Notes under the pieces: generated by a model
The model's input: only the letters and a program-made list of their open reading frames with translations
What the model was told of the DNA's origin: nothing
The model's database searches: none
Assembly: GCF_032884065.1 (NCBI RefSeq)
Contig: NC_088883.1
Coordinates: forward strand, 25,663,637-25,727,636
Reading direction: 5' to 3'
Source of the DNA: Artemia franciscana
Lineage: Eukaryota; Arthropoda; Branchiopoda; Anostraca; Artemiidae
Length of the DNA: 64,000 bases
Made by a program: the position numbers and the translations under genes
Part shown: positions 33,550 to 45,898 of the stretch, in pieces
How positions within the stretch are numbered: the stretch's first letter is position 1
Layout: every line of letters begins with the position of its first letter

Positions 33550-35480
33550 GACCAGTTTTTTATGGCACTTGGTATTAACCAAGTGACATATAGCAATTGC
33601 AAATTCTGTTGGTCTCTCTGTCTGTCAGTCCTGGTTTTGCTACTTTAGGCAATTCCAGGTAAGCTAGGACAATGAAATTTGGCAGGCTCATCAGGGACTG
33701 GGCCAGATTAAATCAGAAATAGTCGTTTTCCCGATTTGACCATCTGGGGGGGGGGGGGCATTTAATTCAGAAAAAAATAGAAAAATGAAGTATTTTTAAC
33801 TTATGAATGGTTGATCAGATCTTAATGAAATTTGATGTTTGGAAGGATATCATGTCTCGGAGCTGTCATTTTAAATCCCAACTGGATCTGTTGACACTGG
33901 GGGGGGGAGGGGGAAACCTAAAATCTTGGAAAACATTTAGAATGGAGGGATTGGGATGAAACTTTTGTGGGAAAAATAAGCACAAGTCCTAGATACTTGA
34001 TTAACATAACCGGAATGGATCCACCCTCTTTGGGGTGGTTGGGAAGGGGGGGGGGGTTAATTTTGAAAAAAAAAATTAGAAAAAATAAGGTATTTTTAAC
34101 TTACAAACGGGTGATTGGGTCTCAATGAAATTTGACATTTAGAAGGATATTGTGTCTCAAAGCTCTTATAATAAATCCCAACTGGATCTGGTGACATTGG
34201 GGGGGGGGACCTAAAATCATGAAAAACACTTAGATTGGAGGGATTGGGATGAAACTTGGTGGTAAAAATAAGCAGAAGTCTTAGATACATGATTGACATA
34301 ATTGGAATGGATCCATTCCAGAATTACCCCCCTGGTAATTCTGAAAAATTAGAAAAAATGACATATTTTTAACTTACAAAGGAGTGATCAGATCTTCATG
34401 AAACATCATATTTAGAAGGACCTTGTAACTCAGATCTCTTATTTTAAATCTCCAACAAATCCAGCATCATTAGGGGGAGGGGTGTACTGGAAATCTTAGA
34501 AAATACTTAAAGCAGAGATCAGGATGAAACTGGATGGGAAGAATAAAAACCTGTCTAAGATACATGACTGATATAACTGGACTGGATCTGCTCTCTTTGG
34601 TGGAGTTGGGGGGTGGGGGGTAATTTGGAAAAATGAGGTATTTGTAACTTACAAAAGGATGACCAGATCTTAATGAAATTTGATATTTAGAAGGATGTTG
34701 TGATTTAAAGCTCTAATTTTAAATTCAGACCAGATTGGGGGAGTTCAAGGGGGAAACCAGAATTCTTATGAAAATTGGGGTATTTTTATATTATGAATAG
34801 GTGATCGGATCTTTACCTTAAATTGCAGCTTGGAGTGATATAAGGATTATCTATCCTTGTTATGCTCCATGAGAAAAAAGAATTCATTTGGTGTAGATGT
34901 GGCTGTTAGATTAGACTCTTGTGGAGGACTCTGCAGCTTCCCAATTGTAAAGGAACTCCTGGCAGAGCCATTCCCTATCAAGGTGGGACTTGAACATGTC
35001 AGTTGAAGTAGCAGAAACTGTTTCTTTGGAAACATCTTAATGAAACTTGATAATAAAAAATAAATAAATAAATATATTGGAAAAATATATATATAGAAGG
35101 ATCTTATATATATATATATATATATATAGAAGGATCTTATGTCTCAGATGCTCCATTTTCAACTTGAATTGGATCCAGGGACATAGGGGGTTGGAGGAGG
35201 GAAACATAAATCTTAGAAAACATTGAGAGTGGAGAGATCAGGATGAAACTTGATGGGAAGAATAAAAACCTGTCTAAGATACAAGACTGACATAACCAGA
35301 CCAGATCTACTTTGGTAGAGTTGGGGGGGGGGGGGCGGTGTGGTTTTGAAAATTGAAGTATTTGTAACCTACAAAGGGGTTCTAGATACATAATTGGAAT
35401 GGATCTGTTGTCTTTGGAGGAGCTGGGGTGTGTGTGTGTTAATTTGGAAAAATTAAGGCATTTTTAACTTAAGAACAGGA
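33550..35480 (+). repeat. Tandem-repeat element, units of about 275-300 bp with G-runs
   Basis: The element opens with a palindrome, CACTTGGTATTAACCAAGTG (33567-33586). It then repeats a unit containing TCTTAATGAAATTTGATATT, TAGAAGGATAT, CTCAGAGCTC-like, AAATCCCAACTGGATCTG and runs of 8 to 12 G. Unit landmarks fall at about 33827, 34126, 34399 and 34674, then decay, with a (TA)n insert near 35105-35130 and a last unit at about 35130-35340. The stretch 34840-35040 is unrelated to the unit. No coding is present. I recall similar sequence in other invertebrate genomes but cannot name the family. Confidence 0.75.
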
Positions 35481-35814
35481 TAGATATCAGAACAACATTC
35501 CTCAAAATAACAAATCACTACATCAAGATGACCTTAATTAACTATGAGAAGATTAGAGTGTATCTTGGCAGCATTGCATGAGATGATGTCTTATCTGGCT
35601 CACTAAAACAGCATTGTGCTTGATGAAGCCAAGACTAACCCATAACAGTTTTTGTAGTATGGCAGTATGTTCATTTTAATAGACAATGTATTAAAAACTG
35701 ATAACCAAGCAAGATGGAGAAGTTATAGAGACTAATACACTTACTTACATTCTCCACCAAACTACAATATAAAAGCCTCAATGAAAAAGTATCATGACAT
35801 CATCTGCAGATGTC

Positions 35815-36225
35815 CTTAAACATTTATAAGAAGTTGAATGCTAACCAGTTTGTAAGACCTGATAATAAACATCTCAGACTACTAAATGAAATAGCAGAAG
35901 TGATAGCAGACCCCCTCACAAAAATCTTTCAGACATAACTTACTTCTAGAGCTCCCTACAGACTGAAAAGTAGCTAACATAACCCCAGTATTAAAAAAAG
36001 GTGACTGAATCAAGTCTCAAAATTATTGACCTATCAGCCTAACTTCAGTTGTGGTTAATATGCTTGAATGCATTGTCGGTGATTCAATTCTTGAACATTA
36101 AACCACAAACAAGATCTTGTCACCCAAGCAGCATGGATTCTAGTCAGGCACATCAAAAAAATAATTTCAAACCCAATTGCCCAAAGACATCCAGTTGATC
36201 TACTGTTGCTGGACTTTCATCACAT
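35815..36225 (+). mobile_element. CR1-like LINE fragment (RT N-terminal half)
   Basis: The + strand gives KKLNANQFVRPDNKHLRLLN, EIAEVIADPLTKIFQT and later TYQPNFS and the LLLLDFHH block. This matches the CR1 reverse-transcriptase start pattern (L...K..GPD..H.+LL+E.A..IA.PL..IF, then N+RPISLTS, then D..YLDF.KAFD). Several stops and frame changes are present. The RT core is complementary in position to the fragment at 30295 but they need not come from one copy. Confidence 0.75.
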
Positions 36226-36229
36226 AGGC

Positions 36230-38220
36230 TAGCCTATATAGGCTACCTACACTTCAAGGTAAGCATTTTGGGGCATAAGGGAGGGGGAAGTCCTTTTCCA
36301 AAACAACTGATGGTCTTTTTTGGATTAAGAATGAAATTTGGATTTAGAGGTATGTCTGTCTTAGCTGCCTCATTAGTGAGTTTGAAAATTTACCCAATGG
36401 TTTACCCCTCAGAAGGTAACACTATAAAATTCAGAAAACAACTTTTAAAATATTGAAGAGCCTATGCTACTTAATTATATCACTTCTAAGAGCATTTCAT
36501 TTAAAATAGCCCCCCCCCCCTTTGCTAATGGTCCAATACACGACCCAACATAAATATTCTCCATGAATTTTCTCTTTACTTTGTGCCATTAATGTTACTT
36601 TTCAATTCATTAATAAAATACGTAAGAAAAACTAAGTGAATTTAAAAAGCAGGCTAGTTGCTTGACCATTAGGGAATTGTGTGAAGTTAGAAAGAAGTCC
36701 CAGCTCTTTTTGTCCAAAATACACATAATGACTCAGTTTGGTTATTTTACCTTCAAACATCCACCACATTATCAGGGAAGATAACATATTGCGTCAAATC
36801 ATTTTAAAGCATATACTGAATGAACTTTTGAAGATTAAGTACGATAAATTAATAGATTTAATACCCACTTATATCTCAATTTTAACCTTAGTGGTTGCTG
36901 TTGTATCACCAATTTTATAAAGCTGCGTTTAGTGTAGAGCTGAGTTGGCGGACAATCGGCATTTTGAGTAAGGTCTCGTCTTGATTGACATCATTCGGTC
37001 GGAAAACCGGCTCAAGAGCATTGGGAAAATCCTTCCAGATTTATCAATTCGTACTGAGACTATCTTTTTTCATGCTGGAAAATTTTGTTGCCTTCTGCAA
37101 CAATTTGGTCAAATCAGGACAAATTCTTGGTAAGATTGATCAATAAATGAAACCATTAATAGGGAATGCCAAAAACTTCATGATCTTTTAACATTGGTTT
37201 AAGGCTAACCCAGCTTATTTGATACTGCTCACCCAGGCTATGAAAAAAAACAAGAAAAATAGCGTCATCTGGCTCGCTATTGCTCTACAGCTTTTACAGA
37301 GGATAAGAAAATTACATCCTCCTTGGTGTTCTTATTATAGCTACAAAACATTGTTCGATAGCTGTAAAACATTGTTTAATGATAGCTACAAACAATTATC
37401 ACTGCAGCTAATTCTAATAGATTTTTAGAGTGAATTTATAATATAGAACCATAACGAGTAGGCTAAAAAAGAAATATACCATTTAATTCTGAATTTAATC
37501 CTGCATCCAAATGTCAAAATCATTTTTGGTGCATATTAATTCCAGAAATTATTAGAAACTGGAATTTTCAGGTTGTGGGTTTAGAGAAACCAAGTTTTGG
37601 TTTAGTTTCTGTTCCAATCTGTATTTAGGATATCGGCTGCCTTATCTACAACCCCACAACCTGCCCCCAAATCCTTTTTTCCCTCAAAATCTTGATCTAT
37701 CCAATGTAGGAGATGAGTTTCTGCTGTAAATAATTACTATATTTAAATACGCTTTTGAATTCTGAGTTGAATTGTATGTATATTTCCTAAATATCTTATA
37801 ATTGTCTTCTATTGCAAATTAACCATTTTAGTTTTTATATAGCAATGGTTTTTGGCTCATGACAATTGTGTAAATTTCTTGAACAAATGAATATTGAGCT
37901 GCCCAAGATATAAACTAACTATTTGTTTTGTTATTCAATTCTTTAATTAAATATAATAAACATTTCTCTTGCAAATGCACTTATTATCTGTCTAGCAAGC
38001 ATAGCAACCAATGCAAGAATCACACTGGCTAGAAAAATACGCAAGTCCCCCATGAAAAATGAAAAAATTCTGAAAGGAAATTCAAACATGAATTATATTA
38101 TGTTTGATAGAGGTTCAAATTAACTACTCCTCATAATTTTTTTTTTTACTGTATATCATTATGTCAATTGGGCTTTAAAGTTGCTAAGATACTGTCCAGT
38201 AGAAAGAGGATATAAACAAA
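36230..38220. other. Unannotated intergenic DNA
   Basis: A C-run lies at about 36511-36520. Short open frames (36268-36456, 36738-36920, 37219-37428) show no family signature. I see nothing else. Confidence 0.35.
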
Positions 38221-38224
38221 TCTT

Positions 38225-38640
38225 CTAAACTGATTTTCACAATCCCATTAGACTCCAACTCCCCAGGTCAGCCTCCTTAGCAATCCCAACTTACTCTCCG
38301 ATCCATGCTGTTAAAGAGAGGTTTCGTAAAAGTTTTATCCCCTTTATTCTGGAACACCTTAATAATAATTTGTGATTATGCACTTGCCAAATTCCCCTTT
38401 TCCTCTATTGCCGTTTTTATTTTTGATTTATTGTAATGTTTTTGTAATTCAATTATTAAGCTTACTGATTTGCCCTTTATCTTTGATGATTTGGCCTTTT
38501 TAATTTCTTTTTAATTTTAAATGTTTGACTTAATGTATTGATATGAATTTTTTTTCTTCTTAACTTTTACTGACATATAAAGCGATATCGGCTCTATAGA
38601 GCTTGTGATAGTCTTTGAAAATAAATTTTATCTTATGATA
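38225..38640 (+). mobile_element. LINE 3' end remnant
   Basis: The first part reads YSPIHAVKERFRKSFIPFI, resembling the terminal R....SFxP..I..WN stretch of Jockey-type LINEs. It is followed by a T-rich 3' UTR with ATATAAAGCGATATCGGCTC and ends AAATAAATTTTATC, like a poly(A)-signal-bearing LINE tail. The call rests on a short degenerate match. Confidence 0.45.
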
Positions 38641-38644
38641 TCTC

Positions 38645-39880
38645 TAAATAATTTTTTATTGTATTTCCTGGTTCTAATGATAGGGTTTCTCTGCACCCTA
38701 TACTACGAGGTCCACAAGAGTTGCTAATATGCATCTTTATCTTATATTTAGATGAACATACTGATAAGATATGGTTTATAACCTTCCTGCAACAACACTC
38801 TCATCTTGTTATTGCCTTCTTTTGAATGCTAATACTCGAAAGTTTTAGTTAACATGATCAATAATGTGTTACCATGTACACTAGTAAGAAGCTTGCCCTC
38901 GTTGTCAACCATTATTTTTAGACTTATTACCATTATTAAGCTTATTACCATCTATCATTATTATGTATAAAAGTCAGGTTGGGCTCAGAGAATATATTAC
39001 AAATACCTATGGGAATTTTGCTATTGCATATCCACCATTTTGTTGGTGGAAATTCTTGGGCACCCTAAAAATATTTAAGTTTTTACTTTCATGACAATGC
39101 ACAATATATATCCTATAGTATCCCCATTACTACTTATTTCGGGGTTTAGATAATCATCTTTGAGAGCAATCAATGCAACAATAACCTTACTATATACTGT
39201 TACTTTCTTGAGGTATTTATTTGTATAATTAGGATTCTTTCCATAAAATGATTGATCGTGTTCTCTCTTGACAGGAGACCTTTTTAGTTCTCTTATTACG
39301 TATCCAGTACTAAATTCATTATGCCATCTTCTTTATGTCTTCTTTCAAATGCTAATACTTGAAAGAAGACCATACGATTTATCAGTCGGTTACGTGTTAA
39401 AAGAGTGTTAAGCAACAATTTTGCCCTTGTTATAAACCTTTTCTTTAAGGTCTGTTTCATCCTATCGATTTTTATCCAATCGAACAGACTTATTGAAGAC
39501 TCAGTCACATTTAGTTATTTTCTAACCTCTGGGCTCCTTTTCAAAGGATTTACTCTCTGCACAGTGTAAACTCCATTTTGAACACTGTCTACTGTTTTTC
39601 TTCCCAAATAATATATTCCCGAATAAGCCCTAATTACTAACTTTTCAAGATTAGCTTTCCATTTTATTAAATTTTAACCTATTTTTCATTCTACATTATA
39701 AGATTTGTTCTCTATTTTTAGGGGAAACTCTCTGAATCTCCTCGTGAGCCTAAGAATCAACATCTACAATGAGCCCTTCATTTCCTGTATTAGGGTGGAT
39801 TTTTAAACTCTAAGGCTGCTGGGTTTTTAGTGAAGCTACTTTAAAACAAAATTTTGCGGACATATTTTAGGGTAAAAGTG
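38645..39880. other. Unannotated AT-rich DNA
   Basis: Two related patches share CTTTTGAATGCTAATACTCG-like sequence (near 38818 and 39345), suggesting an old duplicated segment. Otherwise I see nothing. Confidence 0.35.
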
Positions 39881-39889
39881 GAATATAAT

Positions 39890-40440
39890 TATTAATAAAA
39901 AATCAAAACACTAATATTGAAAAAAAGAAAATTTTATTGGACTAACATTGAAAGAAAGTACAATTTAAGTCACTAAAATGTTAAAAGCAAAATATAGAAC
40001 ACCAATTAACGAAAGCAAAATTCATTATGAAACACAAAAAATGAAACATTTATTCTTTGATAAAGCCATTTTGATCCCCTACCTGTTAGGTTGAAGCCTG
40101 ATACCTAGGAGAAATTGGGGGCAAACTGGGGCCCCTAAAGTGGCTGGTGGCAGGATTGGGACCCCTCAAGCTCTGAGACCCTACTGCCGTGGTTTGGAGG
40201 CAAGTGACTAAAATTATTTTTTTAAGAATAGCTGCATTATTTTTGTTTTTTAATGTTGTAGTATATTGAATTTTACTTTCATTACTTTTTTTCTTTTGAT
40301 TTCGCTTTTTAACATTCTAGTAACTTGAATTTTGCTTTTTTCTATATTGGTGTATTGAGTTTAACTTTTTCTCAATTTAGTGTTTTTGATTTTATTGTTT
40401 TCATCTATAAATATCTTTTTTTCCCAATAAATACGTTTAA
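39890..40440. repeat. Imperfect inverted repeat, AT-rich
   Basis: The left arm (about 39895-40065) contains CACTAAAATGTTAAAAGCAA, and the right arm (about 40230-40430) contains its diverged complement in TCGCTTTTTAACATTCTAG. The arms also repeat internally a GAAAGCAAAATTCA-like motif. It resembles a foldback element; there is no coding. Confidence 0.5.
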
Positions 40441-41080
40441 CTTTAAACGTAATGTCACCATGACACTAAAACGTGGTTTAAAGAAACTTCTCAAACAACC
40501 CAATAATTATGAACTTCAAAAATCCCTTGAGATAGAGGGAGAGAAGGGCTCTCTGTTGGTGTGAAATCCAAGGCTCACATGAGGTCATAGGTAGTTCATT
40601 CTTGAAAGGACCAATTTGATATATTAGATTAAAATATAGCCAAATGCAAAACAGGAAATCTTGAAACGTGATTAAGTAGGGTTTTTTGGGAAATATATTC
40701 TTTCTAAAGAAAACAACAGGTATAGTAAAAACTAGAGTTCATGTTATGCAGAGAGTAGCCCCCCCCCCTTGAAAAGGGGCCCATGGGTTAGAGACAGTCC
40801 AAAAGTGACTGAGACTATAATAAGTCTGTTCGATCAGAAAAAAGTTAGGATTATGGAAACCTAAGAGTATTGGTTGAACGCGAGGGTGAACTTCTTGCTT
40901 ATGGGTCTGATGGCATGTTACCAATTGATAAATCATATGGTCATCTTTCAAGGATTGGCATTCGAAAGAAATAAAATAAAACAGCCATACTGGTGTACTA
41001 ATGTTATAATTACTGAGAATATTTATCAATTTGCATGAACTGCAATCCAATGCACAAGCAATGTAATCATAGATGATATA

Positions 41081-41413
41081 ATGGTGAGCAAAATAAAAAG
41101 GGTATTGGTAGATAATACTTTTAATGAATATAAAGCTAAATTGATTAAAAGAAAAGTGTCTGGAAACGTTATTTGTGTTAATGATGGTGAATCAAGAGAC
41201 ACCGTCGTCATTAAACACAATAATAGGAATGTTGAAACACACGATGATTTTGAAGACAAGGCCGCAAGGAAAGCTGCTTATGATTCAAAATGGGATAATA
41301 AATATTATACTTCTTATGAGCAAAGAGAAGACACAAAGTGTACTGTGAAGAAAAAATATGATGAATCCTTTAATGAAAAGAATGCAAAACATGCAAATGA
41401 ATACCGAAGATAG
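41081..41413 (+). CDS. Unknown short coding segment (copy 1 of a diverged pair)
   Basis: An intact 110-codon frame opens with MVSKIKRVLVDNTFNEY and closes with KNAKHANEYRR. It is hydrophilic, with an acidic middle (ETHDDFEDKAARKAAYD) and spaced Tyr/Lys in WDNKYYTSYEQRED and KKKYDESFNEKN. It has no signal peptide or membrane segment. A second, diverged segment about 0.9 kb downstream (41940-42175) repeats the same order of motifs, so the sequence was once a real protein. I do not recognise the family. Lys/Tyr-spaced stretches of this sort occur near the start of some Helitron-type proteins, which is only a hint. No splice sites or promoter are evident, and it sits among AT-rich repeats. Confidence 0.4.
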   Translation: MVSKIKRVLVDNTFNEYKAKLIKRKVSGNVICVNDGESRDTVVIKHNNRNVETHDDFEDKAARKAAYDSKWDNKYYTSYEQREDTKCTVKKKYDESFNEKNAKHANEYRR

Positions 41414-41929
41414 TGTGTGAACATAGTAAGGTCATCATAGCATTGCATTCTCTAAAAGACCAACATCTGGACTATGGAATAAACAGAGATGGAGACTTTA
41501 TTGGAAATGTATGTGTGTACTGTCATGAGAGTAGAAACTTCTTTGTAAGAACTTTTTGTTAAATTTCTTTGGAGTGCCCAAGAATTTCCACCGGTAGAAT
41601 AGTGGATATGCAAGAGTAACAAGTTCAAAGAGGCTAGTGCTCAAAGATAATGGAAGCCTGGAACTAATACTTGACGACGAATGCAAGCATCTTGCTAGAG
41701 CATATGGTAGCATATTATATATCAATAAATCATATTACCAAAATTTCTCGGTTGCTAGCATTCAGACCAAGGCAAGAAAAAGACAGGCGTACTGCTGTAG
41801 CAATGTTATAAACTATATATGGCTTATAACCATTTAGGGTATTATTTATTAAAGAAAAATGTAATAATAGTCATTAAAATTACAAGTAAAATAAAATGAA
41901 CATTGACAGATAATATTTGTAGCGAAAGA

Positions 41930-42185
41930 TGAATTGATGAAAAGAAAAACTACTGCGTATATTAACAGTATTAATGTTGATGAACCATGACATACAACCA
42001 TTCAACCCAATAATAATAGTAATGAAACGCATGATGAGCTTATGGATGAGAGCTCAGAAGAATAAATGTATAACCCAAGATTTAATAATGAATATTGTGT
42101 TGAATACAACACAAGAGAAAAGAAAATGTGTCATGTCAAGAGAGAACTTGCCAAATTACTCTGTGGTAGAGATTCTAAGCCTCTA
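41930..42185 (+). pseudogene. Diverged second copy of the 41081 coding segment
   Basis: Read in one frame, the segment gives ELMKRKTTAYINSINVDEP, then NNNSNETHDELMDESSEE, then NNEYCVEYNTREKRKC. These follow the order of the first copy: AKLIKRKVSG, VNDGES, NRNVETHDDFEDK, NKYYTSYEQREDTKC. Stops after VDEP and after SSEE break the frame, so this is a relic. The match is modest in identity but keeps order and spacing over about 75 residues. Confidence 0.4.
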
Positions 42186-42189
42186 AAGT

Positions 42190-43380
42190 TATTCAATGAT
42201 ATCAACTTTATGTAATATATTTTCTTTAAGTTTTTGTCTATTAGTATTTTTTCATTTATTAATATTTCTTATTATTTGCTCATTATGTTTTCATTTATTA
42301 GTATTTGTTTCATTATTTTTTTTGCATTAAGTAGTTATAGTTCTTTTATTTTTAGGATTACGTCTGTTAAAGGAATGCATAAGACTATAGAGAAATAACA
42401 ATATTAGCGATAAATAAAAGAAAAAAATTAATAAATGGAAAAACCAAATGTTAAAGGGATTTTAAAAGGTATGGTGTTAAAAGAGTTTAAAATAATTAAA
42501 GAATAGACCATTTTTATCATAATGGTGCTACTATGCTGTATATCATCTTATGTGAAATGTTATTTTTTCGCAGACAAAAGGGCCAAATGGTTGATTCACT
42601 GTCTAAAATGAATAACTCAAGCTGTCAAAATGTAGAATTCTCATTTAATTATTTGCTCTTAGTATGTTTTGATCAAATAAATTTCTCCATGATAAGATAG
42701 TAACTTTAACAATAAAACTTTATATCTAAAAGTTTTTAAACTGAAGGATAAATCGAAACATTAAAAAATAAAATTTTTAAAAATCAAAAAATTTTAAAAT
42801 TTAAACTTTAAAAGTTAAAAAATTAAAACATAAACTTTAAAAATCCCGTAAAATCTTAGGAGGAAAGGGCTCTCTGCAGGTGTGGAATCTGAGACTTAGG
42901 ATGAGGGTTCAGAGGATTCTTCTTAAAAAAAGACCAACTCTCATGATTCTAAATAATTATCGGCTAAATTAGATAAAATGGAACCACCCTGAAAATCCCT
43001 TCTCCGCGGTAAGCTAGTAAATGGAGAAAGAAATTTGTCAGAAATCCTTAGAAATGGGTTATACACGGCTTGAAGTGAATCAAAGGAGCTCGTATTATTT
43101 CTGCACAAACAAAAAAAAGGCCGAATTGGTGATTCACTGTCTAAAGTGAATAACTCAATCTGTTAAACTAAAAAAAGTTATACTAAAACATTAAACATCT
43201 TAAATGTATGAAAGCTAAAAGTTAAACTTTAAATGTACTTTGAAATAGAAGAACGGATGGTCTCTTTGTAGGTGTGGAGTCTAAGACTAACGAGGGGGTA
43301 AAGAGAGTTCTTCCTTAAAAACAACTCTTACAATCATAGGTAGCGCACAGGTGCTGCCTAATTAAGAGTGATGTGGACAC
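42190..43380. other. AT-rich DNA with dispersed repeat scraps
   Basis: Fragments with GGGCTCTCTGCAGGTGTGGA-like sequence occur near 42866 and 43258, and a related one near 40535. They are three scraps of one unnamed repeat. A low-complexity A/T stretch lies at 42740-42850. No gene is seen. Confidence 0.45.
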
Positions 43381-43384
43381 AATG

Positions 43385-44955
43385 TATTATTTTGTTCTGT
43401 TTAGACTATGGCACTTCATATCGAAGGTGTTGTCGCAGAAACTTCAAAAGTGCTCGTTAGATTAGAAATTGAAAGGGCTAGTGCCCTTTTAAATAGTCAA
43501 AAGTTATTGGATGGCATTTAAAGGCCCTCCAACACTTACCATTTCCCCAAAAATCCAATAAAAAATTTGAAATAGGAATTTTGTTCAGCGTAATTAAGTG
43601 TTTCAGAAATTATGTCTTTAAGTATGACAACCCTGCCCAACCCCCAGGGCAAGGGCTATAATTTATATTCTGGGGGCATATAAGATTTATATAGAAAAGG
43701 TGATCGTAGAAACTTTAGAAGGGGCTTTTTGAAATGGTAGTCGGGAGTTCTAGTGTACTTTTTAAGATTCAGAATGATCAAAGGGTGGATACCCTCCAAC
43801 TGCATCTCTTATTTCTACGAAAAAAATCTGATAAAAATTTTGACATGACCACTTATTGTCTTAGAAACTTCGAAAAAAGCTCATTTGATTGGAGATTGAA
43901 AGGGCCATTTTTAATAGCTGAAAGTTATTTGAGGGCATCTAAATCGCTTCCCATGCCCACCATTTCCGCAAACACATCCAATAAAAATTTTATTGTTCTT
44001 ATTAATTTTTAATAGCTATTTTGTTCAAAGTAATTGAAAGGTCCAGATATTATGTCTTTTAGGATGACAACTCCCCAGAGCTCCCAGGACGAGGGTTATA
44101 AGTTATACCCTCGGGGCATATAAGGTATATCTATATACAATACTTTTGACGGGGCTCATTGGATTGGTAATCAGAAGTTCTAATGCTCTTTTTAAGATTG
44201 AAAGTCATCCGCAATCCCCACCCACACCACGTATTTTCCAAAATTGCATCTGATAGAAATTTTGAGACGGCCATTTGTTGTCAAAGGAACTTCAAAAACA
44301 GCTTATTTGTTTGGAAATTAAAAGAACCAGTTCCTTTTTAATAGTAAAAAGTGTTTTAAGGGCGACTAACCTCATTTCTACACCCACCGTTCCACCAAAC
44401 ACATCCAATAAAAATTTTATTATTCTTATTAATTTTTAATAGCTATTTTGTTCAAAGTAATTGAAAGGTCCAGATATTATGTCTTTTAGGATGACAACCC
44501 CCTAGAGCTCCCAGGACGAGGGTTATAAGTTTTGCCCTCGGGGCTTATAAGGTATATCTATATACAATACTTTTGACGGGGCTCATTGGATTGGTAATCA
44601 GAAGCTCTAATGCTCTTTTTAAGATTGAAAGTCATCAGTAATCCCTACCCACACCACGTATTTCCCGAAATTACATCTGATAGAAATTTTGAGATGGCCA
44701 TTTGTTGTCAAAGGAACTTCAAAAACAGCTTATTTGTTTGGAAATTAAAAGAACCAGTTCCTTTTTTATAGTAAAAAGTGTTTTGAGGGCAACTAACCTC
44801 ATTTCTACTCCCACAATTCCACCAAACACATCCAATAACAATTTTGAGATAGCCATTTCGTTCAACGTAATTGAAAGGTCCCGAAATTATGTCTCTGAGG
44901 ATGACATCAACCACAGCCCTCGGGACAAGGGTCTTAAGTCATGCCCTGGGGGTAT
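43385..44955 (+). repeat. Family-2 tandem array, 427-bp unit
   Basis: The landmark TTTTGACGGGGCTCATTGGA occurs at 44145 and 44572, a 427-bp period, and diverged units precede it from about 43385. The last two units are nearly identical by eye, while the first is much older. Units carry AATTGAAAGGTCCAGATATT, TCCCAGGACGAGGGTTATAA and CAAACACATCCAATAAAAAT. Scraps of the family lie at 6740-7100 and 9035-9165. No protein is encoded. Confidence 0.85.
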
Positions 44956-44960
44956 ATATG

Positions 44961-45116
<156 letters not shown>

Positions 45117-45117
45117 T

Positions 45118-45895
45118 TATTATTCTGTAATTATTATTAATATCTCTTTTGTATTGTTCTCTATTTGTTTTTATTCTAGTGATGATTGGGTTAGTTGTAT
45201 AATTTATAAATTTTGTACTGGTTGTGTTTTCCAAGCATATTTGTGCTTTGTTTGTGACCAGTCGTCAAGCCGGCATGAATTATTTTAGTAAGGATATTGA
45301 TGTTGAAAAATTCTTGTTGTCGAGTTAAACCGAACCAAGAAAAATTCTTGTATCAAAAGCTGACGTAAAAACAGCCATGTTGAAGAAATATCACTAAATA
45401 AATAAACAAATTAAAAAAAATAATCCACAAAAAATCTACCTGGAAGAAAAATTCCCAGATTATTTAAGTGTTTGTGAACTTAATACCCCACTAGGTTCCT
45501 GGTATGTTGAATCTAAACCGTTTTGAAAACAATAATTCAGTTTAACTCTTTTGATTTGGTTCAAAGCTTCTACATTCACAAAGGTGGAATTGTGAAACTT
45601 CTGTTTCACAAAAATATCACTGAATAATAAAAAAATTTAAACAAAAAATAATCCAGAAAAATCCATATGGAAGAAAAATTGCCAGAATATTTTGGCAAAC
45701 ATTTAAGCGATCTGTGGATTCTATCGAACAAAGGTTCAGCAAATGGAAAACAACTTGAGCAGCAAAGTAGTTATTAAGGGGCATATTATCCATGTAATCC
45801 CCAAGGATCTGTAGATAACAAAATTAATTTCTTTATGGAATTAATTAAAAAAAATTTCAACAAAAAAGGTTTTTCAAAGAAAAGTCTGGAACTCT
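45118..45895. other. AT-rich DNA with a short diverged duplication
   Basis: Two related stretches carry AATATCACTAAATAAATAAA-like and GGAAGAAAAATTCCCAGA-like sequence, near 45390-45470 and 45605-45690. No gene is seen. Confidence 0.45.
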
Positions 45896-45898
45896 GTT

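Noticed and set aside
39719-39830. Possible terminal exon after TTCTCTATTTTTAG
   Set aside because: All frames give short peptides without family likeness, and no partner exon was found.
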